Shown: in pieces, positions 9,576 through 17,607 of the stretch
Layout of the letters: each line of letters starts with the position of its first letter
How positions within the stretch are numbered: the stretch's first letter is position 1
Source of the DNA: Flavobacterium pectinovorum
GTDB taxonomy: Bacteria; Bacteroidota; Bacteroidia; Flavobacteriales; Flavobacteriaceae
Assembly: GCF_006438875.1 (NCBI RefSeq)
Contig: NZ_RCZH01000009.1
Span: 58,046 to 122,045, forward strand
Direction of reading: 5' to 3'
Length of the DNA: 64,000 nt
The notes under the pieces: generated by a model
Database searches by the model: none
What the model saw: the letters and a program-made list of their open reading frames with translations, nothing else
Told to the model about the DNA's origin: nothing
Made by a program: the position numbers and the translations under genes

Positions 9576-9607
9576 TTTGGAGTGAATTAAAAATAGTAGT
9601 AATATTG
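9576..9607 (+). promoter_or_regulatory. tRNA promoter with both elements
   Basis: TTTG at 9576-9579, then 20 bases, then TAATATTG at 9600-9607 (one mismatch to TAnnTTTG). The predicted start, about 7 bases on, is just before the tRNA at 9620. The tRNA-Ala at 60866 has the same spacing. Confidence 0.6.
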
Positions 9608-9619
9608 CATCCTCAAACC

Positions 9620-9696
9620 GGTCCTATAGCTCAGCTGGTTAGAGCACCTGACTCATAATCAGGTGGTCCCTGGTTCGAGCCCAGGTGGGACCACCA
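9620..9696 (+). tRNA. tRNA with CAU anticodon (elongator Met, or Ile2)
   Basis: A 77-base cloverleaf with CCA encoded. Acceptor GGTCCTA pairs with TGGGACC, D-arm AGCTCAGCTGGTTAGAGC, anticodon stem CCTGA/TCAGG with loop CTCATAA (CAU), and T-loop GGTTCGAGCCC. G1-C72 pairing and the lack of three G-C pairs in the anticodon stem exclude the initiator. Elongator Met is most likely. An Ile2 tRNA, whose anticodon is modified by TilS, has the same CAU in DNA and cannot be excluded by eye. Confidence 0.93.
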
Positions 9697-9727
9697 AAAG
9701 CCTCATATTTTATGAGGCTTTTTTTTT
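9697..9727 (+). terminator. Terminator behind the CAU tRNA
   Basis: An 11-bp perfect stem (9697-9707 with 9711-9721) around a TTT loop, followed by a T run. It begins at the base after the encoded CCA. Confidence 0.8.
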
Positions 9728-9737
9728 GTTTAAAACA

Positions 9738-9767
9738 TTGCATTTGTGCAAAAAACTTATACATTTG
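9738..9767 (+). promoter_or_regulatory. Promoter of the PID-CTERM-like gene, with a long leader
   Basis: TTG at 9738-9740, 19 bases, then TACATTTG at 9760-9767 (exact TAnnTTTG). Transcription would start near 9774, leaving a leader of about 94 bases before the ATG at 9868. I see no known riboswitch in it. Confidence 0.5.
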
Positions 9768-9867
9768 TCAAGGAATGTCGCTGTAAACCACGGTTTTGTG
9801 CGAAATTTCAACAAAGACCCCAAGTCTAACTTAATACATTGTGCTTGTTTTGGAGCATGTCAAAATT

Positions 9868-10110
9868 ATGAGAATAATAAGAACTATTTATTTAGCTACT
9901 GTTTTACTATTGGTCAATTTTAGTTATGCTGGATCAAAAGATATGCCTGCACCACCAACAGCTAAAGGAGCAGCTGCCACAACTGCCGATGGTCTACCCG
10001 TTGAAGATGGCTCGCCAATTGATCAAAATCTTGTTTTTTTGATGATGGCAGGTTTAGTTTTAGGTTCGGTGTTTGTCTATAGAAATAAAATAAAAAAAGC
10101 TTCAATGTAA
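9868..10110 (+). CDS. Small exported protein with a PID-CTERM-like sorting tail
   Basis: An 80-residue protein: signal peptide at 1-21 (MRIIRTIYLATVLLLVNFSYA), a short Pro/Ala/Thr-rich mature linker, then GSPIDQNLVFLMMAGLVLG, a hydrophobic segment ending in a basic tail (YRNKIKKASM). The PID motif before a C-terminal helix and Lys tail matches the PID-CTERM protein-sorting class known in Flavobacteria; what processes it is not shown here. I start at ATG 9868, not the in-frame GTG at 9841, because the signal peptide begins there. The stop codon lies in the loop of the terminator hairpin. Confidence 0.72.
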   Translation: MRIIRTIYLATVLLLVNFSYAGSKDMPAPPTAKGAAATTADGLPVEDGSPIDQNLVFLMMAGLVLGSVFVYRNKIKKASM

Positions 10111-10126
10111 ATTGAAGCTTTTTTTA
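10092..10126 (+). terminator. Terminator whose loop contains the stop codon
   Basis: A 15-bp perfect stem (10092-10106 with 10111-10125); the 4-base loop is GTAA, and the gene's TAA stop is 10108-10110. The last codons of the protein are therefore part of the terminator. A near copy of this hairpin occurs at 11791-11829. Confidence 0.8.
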
Positions 10127-10200
10127 TGTCAAATGGCTTTGTGAAAAAATAAGGAAATATTCCTCGTGATCTTGTTTTATTCTATAGCGTTGTCAGGAAA

Positions 10201-11490
10201 TTAAAAAACAACAGGAAATTTTTTTAATCCTCTTATTATGTTGCTGGCACGCCATTCGAGAGAATCGGCATCGGGATTGAATTTGATATTGGGTAAACGC
10301 TCTAAAATAGTTTTTATGGCAATTTCACATTCCAAACGAGCCAACGGTGCGCCAATGCAAAAATGTATTCCGTAACCAAAAGCAAGATGTTTGTTGTTTT
10401 GTCGGGTTATATCAAATCTTAAGGAGTCGTCAAATTTTGCTTCATCTTGATTTGCAGATAAAAAAATGACCAATACACCTTCACCTTTTTTAATTTTTAT
10501 TCCGTTAATAAGGATGTCTTCTGCAGCAAGCCTCATTGTCGAATTTATTACAGGCCCGTTATATCTTAGCATTTCTTCGACAGCTGAATGAATTAAGTCA
10601 GGATTATTTTTTAAAAGATTTAATTGTTTAGGATGGGATAGTAGGGAATGCATTCCGTTACTGATTAAATTAACGGTAGTTTCATGTCCTGCAATAATAA
10701 GAAGGAAAATAGTAGCATAAAGCTCATTTTCTGTTAAATGATCTTCGGCTAATTCCAGACGTAAAAAAGCACTGATTAGGTCGTTGCCTGGGTTTTTTCT
10801 GCGTAAAGCAAAAACATTACTTAAATAATTGATAAAAGCATCTGCACTTTCTTCGATAGATTGTTTGTTTTTTTCGGTTACCTGAACTTCGATTAATACA
10901 TCTGACCAGTTTCTAAGTTTTTCGCGATCTTCTACAGGCAAGCCAAGTAATTCAGCAATTACAATTATAGGCAACTGATACGCGAAGTCATCAATAAAAT
11001 CACATTTTTTGTCGGTTTGAATTTTATCTATTAATTCGTTGGTGATTTGTTGAATTCGAGGGCGCATTGCTGTAATAAGCTTTGGAGTAAACGCTTTTTG
11101 AGCAAAAATTCGTAAACGAGTATGATTTGGCGGGTCATTGGCAAGCATATGAAACCTCCGAAGTATATAGGCGGGACTTGCCCGGTTTGTTTTTCCTTTT
11201 AAAGGATCAGTGTCAGATGTTCTTAAGCTGTTGGGAGATTTGATAAATCTGTGGTCGCGTAAGACTTCGATTGCATCGTTAAATTTAGAAATTAACCAAA
11301 CAGGGAATCCATCGTCTAATATTATTTTCTGAATAGGAGCTGTGTTTCTTAATTTCTGAAATATCAGTTCGGGATTTTCATGAAATGCTGGATCATCAAA
11401 ATTTATCAAAACATGTGATTTTGTAGAAAAAGGACAAGTTTTTTTACTTTCGACAGCAAACAATTCCCTGTCTGTAGTTGAGTTTTTCAT
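10201..11490 (-). CDS. Cytochrome P450
   Basis: A 429-residue soluble class B P450, a heme monooxygenase. Seen: the I-helix oxygen-binding motif AGHETT (267-272), the K-helix ExxR (Glu306, Arg309), and the heme loop FGYGIHFCIGAPLARLE with the cysteine ligand Cys378. There is no membrane anchor. The length is typical, and the sequence style resembles CYP107-like bacterial enzymes. No ferredoxin, reductase or biosynthetic cluster is adjacent, so the substrate is unknown and electron partners must be elsewhere. It stands alone between two nearly identical terminator hairpins (10092-10126 and 11791-11829), which hints at insertion into this locus. Confidence 0.92.
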   Translation of the reverse strand: MKNSTTDRELFAVESKKTCPFSTKSHVLINFDDPAFHENPELIFQKLRNTAPIQKIILDDGFPVWLISKFNDAIEVLRDHRFIKSPNSLRTSDTDPLKGKTNRASPAYILRRFHMLANDPPNHTRLRIFAQKAFTPKLITAMRPRIQQITNELIDKIQTDKKCDFIDDFAYQLPIIVIAELLGLPVEDREKLRNWSDVLIEVQVTEKNKQSIEESADAFINYLSNVFALRRKNPGNDLISAFLRLELAEDHLTENELYATIFLLIIAGHETTVNLISNGMHSLLSHPKQLNLLKNNPDLIHSAVEEMLRYNGPVINSTMRLAAEDILINGIKIKKGEGVLVIFLSANQDEAKFDDSLRFDITRQNNKHLAFGYGIHFCIGAPLARLECEIAIKTILERLPNIKFNPDADSLEWRASNIIRGLKKFPVVF

Positions 11491-11790
11491 ACATTAGGAT
11501 TTATGGAGTTAAATTTGTTGTAAGGCTGTTATAAAAGTAAGAAAATATGCAGTATTTGTATTTTAGTTGTCTGATTTTTAGTGAATTGTTATTATTTTAA
11601 GATAGAATGATTAAAACAGAAAATTCTGATAGATTTTTTTAAATGATATAGAAATAATTGTTTTATTTTGTGTTAAAATCCTTATAATGAAATTGTTGTG
11701 TTTTTTGTCGCAACGAATTAATTGAAGCTAATTTTGAAAAAAAAACGCATTAGGCAATACTGAGATCGTATTGTTTGGAAGAGGAAAGGA
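11491..11790. other. Spacer upstream of the P450 gene
   Basis: About 300 AT-rich bases without a convincing gene. I see no exact TAnnTTTG box for the P450 on the minus strand. The right end (from about 11770), read in the frame that ends IKKASI and a stop, resembles the last codons of the PID-CTERM-like gene. Confidence 0.4.
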
Positions 11791-11829
11791 TAAAAAAAGC
11801 CTCAATATAAATTGAAGCTTCTTTTTATG
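11791..11829 (-). terminator. Terminator of riboflavin synthase; near copy of the hairpin at 10092
   Basis: Read on the minus strand, a stem (AAGCTTCAAT with ATTGAGGCTT, one mismatch) is followed by a T run, 18 bases beyond the ribE stop. Against 10091-10128 it differs by two substitutions and one inserted base over about 39 bases. Confidence 0.6.
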
Positions 11830-11846
11830 AGGGCTGATTTTTAATC

Positions 11847-12437
11847 TTATTGGTTTATAGAATAAAGTCGGGAGATATATTTTCCTACTACATCAAATTC
11901 TAAGTTTATCTTAGTTCCTATTTTAAAATCCTTAAAATTGGTATGTTCATAGGTATAAGGAATAATTGAAACGCTAAATTCTTTTGTTTTAGAATTTACA
12001 ACCGTAAGACTTACTCCGTTAACAGTTATGGAGCCTTTTTCTATGGTGATATTACTTAGGTTTTTGTCATATTCAAAAGTGTAATTCCAGCTTCCGTTTG
12101 CTTCTTCGATTTTGATACAAGTTCCAATTTGGTCTACGTGACCCTGAACGATATGACCATCAAGACGATCTCCAAGCTTCATTCCTCTTTCGAGATTTAC
12201 AACGTCACCGGTTTTCCAGTCTCCAATATTTGTTTTCAAAATAGTTTCGTCGATAGCAGTGACGGTATAGTATGAATCTTTTATCGCTACGACAGTTAGG
12301 CATATTCCGTTGTGTGAAACGCTTTGGTCAATTTTTAATTCATTTGTGATAGAAGAATCAACAGTTATGTGAAGATTGCTTTGATCTTTTTGTATTTCGT
12401 GAATCCTTCCGAGGGTTTCTATAATTCCTGTAAACAT
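11847..12437 (-). CDS. ribE: Riboflavin synthase, alpha chain
   Basis: A 196-residue cytosolic enzyme that dismutates two molecules of 6,7-dimethyl-8-ribityllumazine into riboflavin and the pyrimidinedione. It shows the family's tandem beta-barrel repeats, starting MFTGIIETLG. The first repeat has VSHNGICLTV and the second has GSITVNGVSLTVV; between them are MKLGDRLDGHIVQGHVD motifs. The length is normal. It is divergent from pdxA with only 57 bases between the starts; no FMN riboswitch fits in that space. Confidence 0.96.
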   Translation of the reverse strand: MFTGIIETLGRIHEIQKDQSNLHITVDSSITNELKIDQSVSHNGICLTVVAIKDSYYTVTAIDETILKTNIGDWKTGDVVNLERGMKLGDRLDGHIVQGHVDQIGTCIKIEEANGSWNYTFEYDKNLSNITIEKGSITVNGVSLTVVNSKTKEFSVSIIPYTYEHTNFKDFKIGTKINLEFDVVGKYISRLYSINQ

Positions 12438-12453
12438 TGTTGTTTTATTTTAC

Positions 12454-12461
12454 TAAATTTG
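12454..12461 (+). promoter_or_regulatory. -7 box for pdxA
   Basis: TAAATTTG, an exact TAnnTTTG box 33 bases before the pdxA ATG and inside the 57-base spacer shared with ribE. Confidence 0.5.
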
Positions 12462-12494
12462 CACATCAAAATTAGTAATAAATAAGCTGAGCTC

Positions 12495-13544
12495 ATGAAT
12501 AAAAAAGCAGAAAATATAATTGTTGGAATTTCAATTGGAGATTTAAACGGTATTGGAAGCGAAGTTATACTTAAAACATTCGAAGATTCGCGAATGTTAG
12601 AAATGTGTACGCCAGTTATTTTTGCAAACGCCAAAATACTTTCTTTCGTTAAAAAAAGTTTTACTTCGACGGTTCAATTTCATGGAGTTGATAAATTAGA
12701 TCAGGTTTTACCGGGAAAATTAAATGTCTTCAATCTTTGGAAAGAAGGAGTTGATATTAATCTGGGTAAAAATGATGAAAAAATTGGCGAGTATGCTGTG
12801 AAGTCTTTTGTGGCTGCAACGAAAGCTTTAAAAGACGGAGAAATTGACGTTTTAGTTACGGCGCCAATAAATAAATACAATATTCAGTCAGAAGGATTTA
12901 AATTTCCGGGACATACAGATTATCTGGATCAGGAATTGGAAGGTAATGCCTTAATGATGATGGTTCAGGACAATCTAAGAGTTGGTTTATTAACAGATCA
13001 TGTTCCTTTAAGTGAAGTTTCGTCGCATTTGACAGAAGAATTAATTACCAGAAAAATAGAAACAGTTAGAAAATCACTAATTCAGGATTTTAGTATTGTA
13101 AGACCAAAAATTGCTGTGTTAGGATTGAATCCACATGCTGGCGATGGTGGTGTAATAGGAAAAGAAGATGATTTGATCTTGAGGCCAACTTTAAAGAAAA
13201 TATTTGATGCCGGAACGATGGTTTTTGGTCCTTTTCCTGCTGATGGTTTTTTTGGAAGCAGTCAATATGAAAAATATGATGCGATTGTAGCAACTTATCA
13301 CGATCAGGGATTAATTCCTTTTAAGACCTTGTCTTTTGGAAAAGGAGTAAATTATACGGCAGGTTTAGATAAAATCAGAACTTCGCCGGATCATGGTACA
13401 GCATACGATATTGCTGGAAAAGACATGGCAGATTTCAATTCATTTAAAGAAGCGATTTATCTTGCAATAGATATTTTTAACTCGCGTAATCAGTATGAAG
13501 AGATTAGTCAAAAACCTCTTAAAATAAAAGAAAAACAGTTATAA
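12495..13544 (+). CDS. pdxA: 4-hydroxythreonine-4-phosphate dehydrogenase
   Basis: A 349-residue cytosolic NAD-dependent, divalent-metal-dependent enzyme of the DXP-dependent pyridoxal 5'-phosphate pathway. It oxidises 4-phosphohydroxy-L-threonine, which decarboxylates to the aminopropanone phosphate used by PdxJ. Motifs: SIGDLNGIGSEVI at the N-terminus, FPGHTDYL (metal/substrate His), GLNPHAGDGG, ATYHDQGLIPFK and SPDHGTAYDIAGK near the C-terminus. The length is normal and the start is unambiguous. It is followed after 106 bases by the yceD-like gene, which has its own -7 box. Confidence 0.96.
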   Translation: MNKKAENIIVGISIGDLNGIGSEVILKTFEDSRMLEMCTPVIFANAKILSFVKKSFTSTVQFHGVDKLDQVLPGKLNVFNLWKEGVDINLGKNDEKIGEYAVKSFVAATKALKDGEIDVLVTAPINKYNIQSEGFKFPGHTDYLDQELEGNALMMMVQDNLRVGLLTDHVPLSEVSSHLTEELITRKIETVRKSLIQDFSIVRPKIAVLGLNPHAGDGGVIGKEDDLILRPTLKKIFDAGTMVFGPFPADGFFGSSQYEKYDAIVATYHDQGLIPFKTLSFGKGVNYTAGLDKIRTSPDHGTAYDIAGKDMADFNSFKEAIYLAIDIFNSRNQYEEISQKPLKIKEKQL

Positions 13545-13587
13545 ACAAAAAAAGGTGAATAAGATTATTAGTTTTATAATAATTTTA

Positions 13588-13595
13588 TATCTTTG
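13588..13595 (+). promoter_or_regulatory. -7 box for the yceD-like/rpmF transcript
   Basis: TATCTTTG, an exact TAnnTTTG box 55 bases before the ATG at 13651. Confidence 0.5.
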
Positions 13596-13650
13596 CACCC
13601 CGATTCAGATATCTGAGTTTTAGATATGAATTGGTCAAATTGATGTTGAA

Positions 13651-14193
13651 ATGAGCAAAATAAAAGAATTTTTAATTCCTTTCATAGGATTAAAACTAGG
13701 AAAACACCATTTTGAGTATCAAATAAGTAACACGTTCTTTGAGAACTTTGATTACGACGAATTTCAAAGTTCGGATATCAAAGTAGGTTTAGTTTTAGAT
13801 AAGCAAAGCAACATGTTAGAGTTGGAATTCAAACATAAAGGGACTGTAAATGTACCTTGTGATCTAACTGGCGAAGAATTTGATCTTCCTATAAAAGGGA
13901 AAATGAAGTTAATTGTTCGTTTTGGAGATGAATTCAATAATGATAACGAAGAGTTGTTGATTTTGCCACACGGAGAGCATGAAATAGATGTAACACAATA
14001 CATTTATGAAATGATTGCACTTTCAGTACCGCTAAAACGAGTTCATCCAGGAATAAAAGACGGCACCTTGAAAAGTGAGGCTTTAACAAAACTGAATGAA
14101 TTAACAGTCAAAGAAGAAAAAGAAGAGAGTAAACAAGAAGAAGATATTGACCCGCGTTGGGACAAATTAAAGAAACTATTAACGGATAAATAA
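13651..14193 (+). CDS. DUF177 (YceD-like) protein
   Basis: A 180-residue protein of the DUF177/YceD family. The core is recognised by the strand-turn VNVPCDLTGEEFDLPIKGK, then LIVRFG and the acidic stretch with YIYEMIALSVPLKRVHPG. The C-terminus is Lys/Glu-rich and ends DPRWDKLKKLLTDK, typical for the family. In many bacteria and in plastids this protein is encoded with ribosomal protein L32 and is linked to 23S rRNA accumulation; that role is from family knowledge. Here rpmF begins 9 bases after its stop, so they share a transcript. The family's usual metal-type Cys pair is reduced to one Cys. Confidence 0.88.
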   Translation: MSKIKEFLIPFIGLKLGKHHFEYQISNTFFENFDYDEFQSSDIKVGLVLDKQSNMLELEFKHKGTVNVPCDLTGEEFDLPIKGKMKLIVRFGDEFNNDNEELLILPHGEHEIDVTQYIYEMIALSVPLKRVHPGIKDGTLKSEALTKLNELTVKEEKEESKQEEDIDPRWDKLKKLLTDK

Positions 14194-14202
14194 TATAGTA
14201 AA

Positions 14203-14397
14203 ATGGCACATCCTAAGAGAAAAATCTCGAAAACAAGAAGAGATAAGAGAAGAACACATTATAAAGCTACTGTAGCTCAAATCGCTACATGTCCTATTAC
14301 TGGAGAAGCACATTTATACCACAGAGCTTACTGGCATGAAGGTAAAATGTATTACAGAGGGCAAGTTGTTATCGATAAATCTGTAGCGGTTGCTTAA
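14203..14397 (+). CDS. rpmF: 50S ribosomal protein L32
   Basis: A 64-residue basic protein beginning MAHPKRKISKTRRDKRRTH, the standard L32 start. Only one Cys is present (IATCPITGEAH), so this is a form without the zinc ribbon. It follows the yceD-like gene by 9 bases and is closed by a strong terminator at 14420, so the fabH-accBC genes downstream need their own promoter. Confidence 0.97.
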   Translation: MAHPKRKISKTRRDKRRTHYKATVAQIATCPITGEAHLYHRAYWHEGKMYYRGQVVIDKSVAVA

Positions 14398-14419
14398 TAC
14401 GTTTTCGTAATGATACTAG

Positions 14420-14446
14420 AACTCTCACATAGTGAGAGTTTTTTTT
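14420..14446 (+). terminator. Terminator after rpmF
   Basis: A 9-bp perfect stem (14420-14428 with 14432-14440), loop ATA, then a run of T. Confidence 0.8.
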
Positions 14447-14568
14447 GTTGATTATTATTTTCTTTTTTTAAGAAAATGCATACAAATTCATTTCGTTTTT
14501 TTTTGTAATTTTCAAGTCTTTTAAAAATTTTTCAAATAGTGATATTTGAAACGAAATAATAGAATATA

Positions 14569-15567
14569 ATGAATACAATCACAGCCGCAATTACCGCTGT
14601 TGGAGCTTACGTTCCTGACTTTGTACTTTCTAACAAAGTATTGGAAACAATGGTCGATACCAATGACGAATGGATTACTACTCGTACCGGAATTAAAGAA
14701 AGAAGAATTCTTAAAGATGCTGACAAAGGAACATCGTTTCTTGCTATAAAAGCAGCACAGGATTTAATTGCAAAAGCCAATATTGACCCTTTAGAGATTG
14801 ATATGGTAATAATGGCAACAGCTACTGCAGATATGCCGGTAGCCTCTACAGGAGTTTATGTTGCAACAGAAATTGGAGCCACTAATGCATTTGCATATGA
14901 TTTACAAGCGGCGTGCTCAAGTTTCTTATATGGTATGTCAACTGCTGCAGCTTATGTGCAGTCAGGAAGATACAAAAAAGTATTATTAATTGGTGCTGAT
15001 AAAATGTCGTCAATTGTAGATTATACAGACAGAGCAACTTGTATTATTTTTGGTGATGGAGCAGGAGCTGTTTTATTTGAACCAAATTATGAAGGCTTAG
15101 GCTTACAAGACGAATACTTACGAAGCGATGGTGTAGGACGCGATTTTCTTAAAATTTCTGCCGGAGGTTCTCTAATACCAACTACTGAAGAGACCGTAAA
15201 AAACAAACAACATAATATCGTTCAGGACGGAAAAACCGTTTTTAAATATGCTGTAACTAATATGGCAGATGCAAGCGAATTGATTTTGAAAAGAAACAAT
15301 TTGACTAAAGATGATGTTAACTGGTTAGTGCCACATCAGGCTAACAAACGTATTATAGATGCTACTGCAGGCAGAATGGAACTTGAAGAATCAAAAGTAT
15401 TAATGAATATTGAAAGATATGGTAATACGACTTCAGCAACCTTGCCGTTAGTGTTAAATGACTTTGAACACTTATTAAAAAAGGGAGATAATATTATTTT
15501 TGCTGCTTTTGGTGGTGGATTCACTTGGGGATCTATTTACCTAAAATGGGCTTACGATAAGAAATAA
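14569..15567 (+). CDS. fabH: Beta-ketoacyl-ACP synthase III
   Basis: A 332-residue cytosolic condensing enzyme that starts type II fatty acid synthesis by joining an acyl-CoA primer to malonyl-ACP. The catalytic triad is visible: Cys116 (QAACSSFL), His256 (WLVPHQANKR) and Asn286 (ERYGNTTSA). The N-terminal TNDEWITTRTGIKERR and the C-terminal FGGGFTWGS are also typical. It is followed 23 bases later by accB. In this lineage the primer is probably often branched, but nothing in the sequence proves it. The box GATATTTG near 14545 is one base off a -7 consensus. Confidence 0.97.
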   Translation: MNTITAAITAVGAYVPDFVLSNKVLETMVDTNDEWITTRTGIKERRILKDADKGTSFLAIKAAQDLIAKANIDPLEIDMVIMATATADMPVASTGVYVATEIGATNAFAYDLQAACSSFLYGMSTAAAYVQSGRYKKVLLIGADKMSSIVDYTDRATCIIFGDGAGAVLFEPNYEGLGLQDEYLRSDGVGRDFLKISAGGSLIPTTEETVKNKQHNIVQDGKTVFKYAVTNMADASELILKRNNLTKDDVNWLVPHQANKRIIDATAGRMELEESKVLMNIERYGNTTSATLPLVLNDFEHLLKKGDNIIFAAFGGGFTWGSIYLKWAYDKK

Positions 15568-15590
15568 ATTAAAACTAAAAACAAATCATT

Positions 15591-16076
15591 ATGGATTTAA
15601 AAGAAATTCAAAACCTAATCAAATTTGTAGCAAATTCGGGAGTTGCAGAAGTAAAGTTAGAAATGGATGATGTAAAAATCACTATCAGAACAACTTTAGA
15701 AGGAAATGTAACTGAAACTACTTATGTACAACAATTACCAGCTCAGGCTGCGTTGCCACAAGCGGTAGCTCCTCAAGTTGCTCCTGCTGTTGTAAGTGTA
15801 ACTAGTGAGGCATCTGCACCAGCAGAAGATTCTAAATTCATTATTATAAAATCTCCAATTATTGGAACTTTTTATAGAAAACCATCTCCTGATAAACCAG
15901 TTTTTACTGAAGTAGGAAGTACTATTGCAAAAGGTGATGTTCTTTGTGTAATTGAAGCAATGAAATTATTCAACGAAATCGAATCAGAAGTTACAGGTAA
16001 AATTGTAAAAATTCTTGTAGACGATATGTCTCCTGTAGAATTTGACCAACCTTTATTCTTAGTTGATCCATCTTAA
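15591..16076 (+). CDS. accB: Biotin carboxyl carrier protein of acetyl-CoA carboxylase
   Basis: A 161-residue protein. The N-terminal helix-strand region (1-45) is followed by a Pro/Ala-rich flexible linker at about 50-80, then the biotinyl domain with the biotin-accepting Lys125 in IEAMKLFNEI and the thumb-type strand IGTFYRKPSPDKP. It carries the carboxyl group from biotin carboxylase (AccC, next gene) to the carboxyltransferase that makes malonyl-CoA. fabH, accB and accC lie in order and are very likely co-transcribed. Confidence 0.97.
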   Translation: MDLKEIQNLIKFVANSGVAEVKLEMDDVKITIRTTLEGNVTETTYVQQLPAQAALPQAVAPQVAPAVVSVTSEASAPAEDSKFIIIKSPIIGTFYRKPSPDKPVFTEVGSTIAKGDVLCVIEAMKLFNEIESEVTGKIVKILVDDMSPVEFDQPLFLVDPS

Positions 16077-16125
16077 TTTTAGATCGTTAGATCTTTAGAT
16101 TTTAGACTTTTCGAAAGTACTTAAA

Positions 16126-16165
16126 ATCTAATTATCCAATTATCTAATTATCTAATTATCTAATT
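16126..16165. repeat. Five tandem 8-bp units (ATCTAATT) before accC
   Basis: ATCTAATT occurs five times in a row; the second unit is ATCCAATT. The array ends 8 bases before the accC ATG, where a ribosome would load. Copy-number change by slippage could alter the leader. Confidence 0.9.
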
Positions 16166-16173
16166 TTAAAAAG

Positions 16174-17520
16174 ATGTTTAAAAAAATATTAATTGCGAAT
16201 AGAGGAGAAATTGCACTTCGTGTAATTCGTACATGTAAGGAAATGGGAATCAAAACTGTAGCAGTTTACTCTACAGCCGATGCAGAGAGTTTACATGTTA
16301 AGTTTGCTGATGAAGCGGTTTGTATTGGTCCTCCTCCAAGTAACTTATCGTATTTGAAAATGTCAAATATAATTGCTGCTGCCGAAATTACGAACGCAGA
16401 CGCAATACACCCAGGATACGGATTTCTTTCTGAGAATGCTAAATTCTCAAAAATTTGTCAAGAGCACGGAATCAAATTTATTGGTGCCGCTCCTGAAATG
16501 ATTGATAAAATGGGAGATAAAGCTTCTGCAAAAGCTACAATGAAAGCTGCAGGAGTTCCATGTGTACCAGGTTCTGAAGGATTATTAGAATCTTTCGAAC
16601 AAACACAACAATTAGCAAAAGAATTTGGTTACCCGGTTATGCTTAAAGCTACCGCTGGTGGTGGTGGAAAAGGAATGCGTGCTGTATGGAAAGAAGATGA
16701 ATTATTGAAAGCATGGGAAAGTGCACGTCAGGAAGCTGCCGCTGCATTTGGAAATGACGGAATGTACATGGAGAAACTTATCGAAGAGCCACGTCATATC
16801 GAAATTCAGGTTGTTGGAGATTCATACGGAAAAGCATGTCACCTTTCTGAAAGAGATTGCTCTGTACAACGTCGTCACCAAAAATTAACTGAAGAAACAC
16901 CTTCACCATTCATGACAGACGAATTGCGTACTGCAATGGGAGAAGCTGCTGTAAAAGCTGCTGAATTCATTAAATACGAAGGAGCTGGAACGGTAGAATT
17001 TTTAGTGGATAAACACAGAAATTTCTACTTCATGGAAATGAATACACGTATTCAGGTAGAGCACCCAATTACAGAACAAGTTATAGATTATGACTTGATT
17101 CGTGAGCAAATTATGGTTGCAGCCGGAATTCCAATTTCAGGAAAAAACTATTTGCCACAATTACACGCAATCGAATGTCGTATTAATGCCGAAGATCCTT
17201 ATAATGATTTTCGTCCTTCACCAGGAAAAATTACTACACTTCATATGCCGGGTGGACACGGAGTTCGTTTAGATACTCACGTATATTCAGGTTATAGTAT
17301 TCCGCCAAATTACGATTCAATGATCGCTAAGTTAATTACTACAGCTCAATCTCGTGAAGAAGCTATTAGTAAAATGCGTAGAGCTTTGGATGAATTTGTT
17401 ATCGAAGGTGTGAAAACTACAATACCTTTCCATAGACAATTAATGGATGATCCAAGATATATTGCAGGAGATTATACAACTGCATTTATGGATACTTTTA
17501 AAATGAATCCAATAGAATAA
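16174..17520 (+). CDS. accC: Acetyl-CoA carboxylase, biotin carboxylase subunit
   Basis: A 448-residue cytosolic ATP-grasp enzyme that carboxylates the biotin on AccB using bicarbonate and ATP. It shows the N-terminal FKKILIANRGEIALRVIR, the glycine-rich ATP loop KATAGGGGKGMRAVW, the metal/active-site segment MEMNTRIQVEHPITE, and the C-terminal INAEDPYNDFRPSPGKI. The length matches the family. It is closed by a terminator starting 5 bases after the stop. Confidence 0.98.
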   Translation: MFKKILIANRGEIALRVIRTCKEMGIKTVAVYSTADAESLHVKFADEAVCIGPPPSNLSYLKMSNIIAAAEITNADAIHPGYGFLSENAKFSKICQEHGIKFIGAAPEMIDKMGDKASAKATMKAAGVPCVPGSEGLLESFEQTQQLAKEFGYPVMLKATAGGGGKGMRAVWKEDELLKAWESARQEAAAAFGNDGMYMEKLIEEPRHIEIQVVGDSYGKACHLSERDCSVQRRHQKLTEETPSPFMTDELRTAMGEAAVKAAEFIKYEGAGTVEFLVDKHRNFYFMEMNTRIQVEHPITEQVIDYDLIREQIMVAAGIPISGKNYLPQLHAIECRINAEDPYNDFRPSPGKITTLHMPGGHGVRLDTHVYSGYSIPPNYDSMIAKLITTAQSREEAISKMRRALDEFVIEGVKTTIPFHRQLMDDPRYIAGDYTTAFMDTFKMNPIE

Positions 17521-17525
17521 TTATA

Positions 17526-17559
17526 AAAGGCTGTCAATTTTTTGACAGCCTTTTTTGTT
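17526..17559 (+). terminator. Terminator after accC
   Basis: AAAGGCTGTCAA pairs with TTGACAGCCTTT around a TTTT loop, followed by more T. Confidence 0.85.
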
Positions 17560-17607
17560 TTACGTCATATTTTTAATTCCACAGGTTTACAATTTTCTTT
17601 CAGGTAA

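Noticed and set aside
9841..9867. GTG-initiated extension of the PID-CTERM-like protein
   Set aside because: It would put nine residues before a complete signal peptide that begins at ATG 9868.
12438..12494. FMN riboswitch before riboflavin synthase
   Set aside because: The spacer is only 57 bases, too short for the element, and lacks its conserved motifs.
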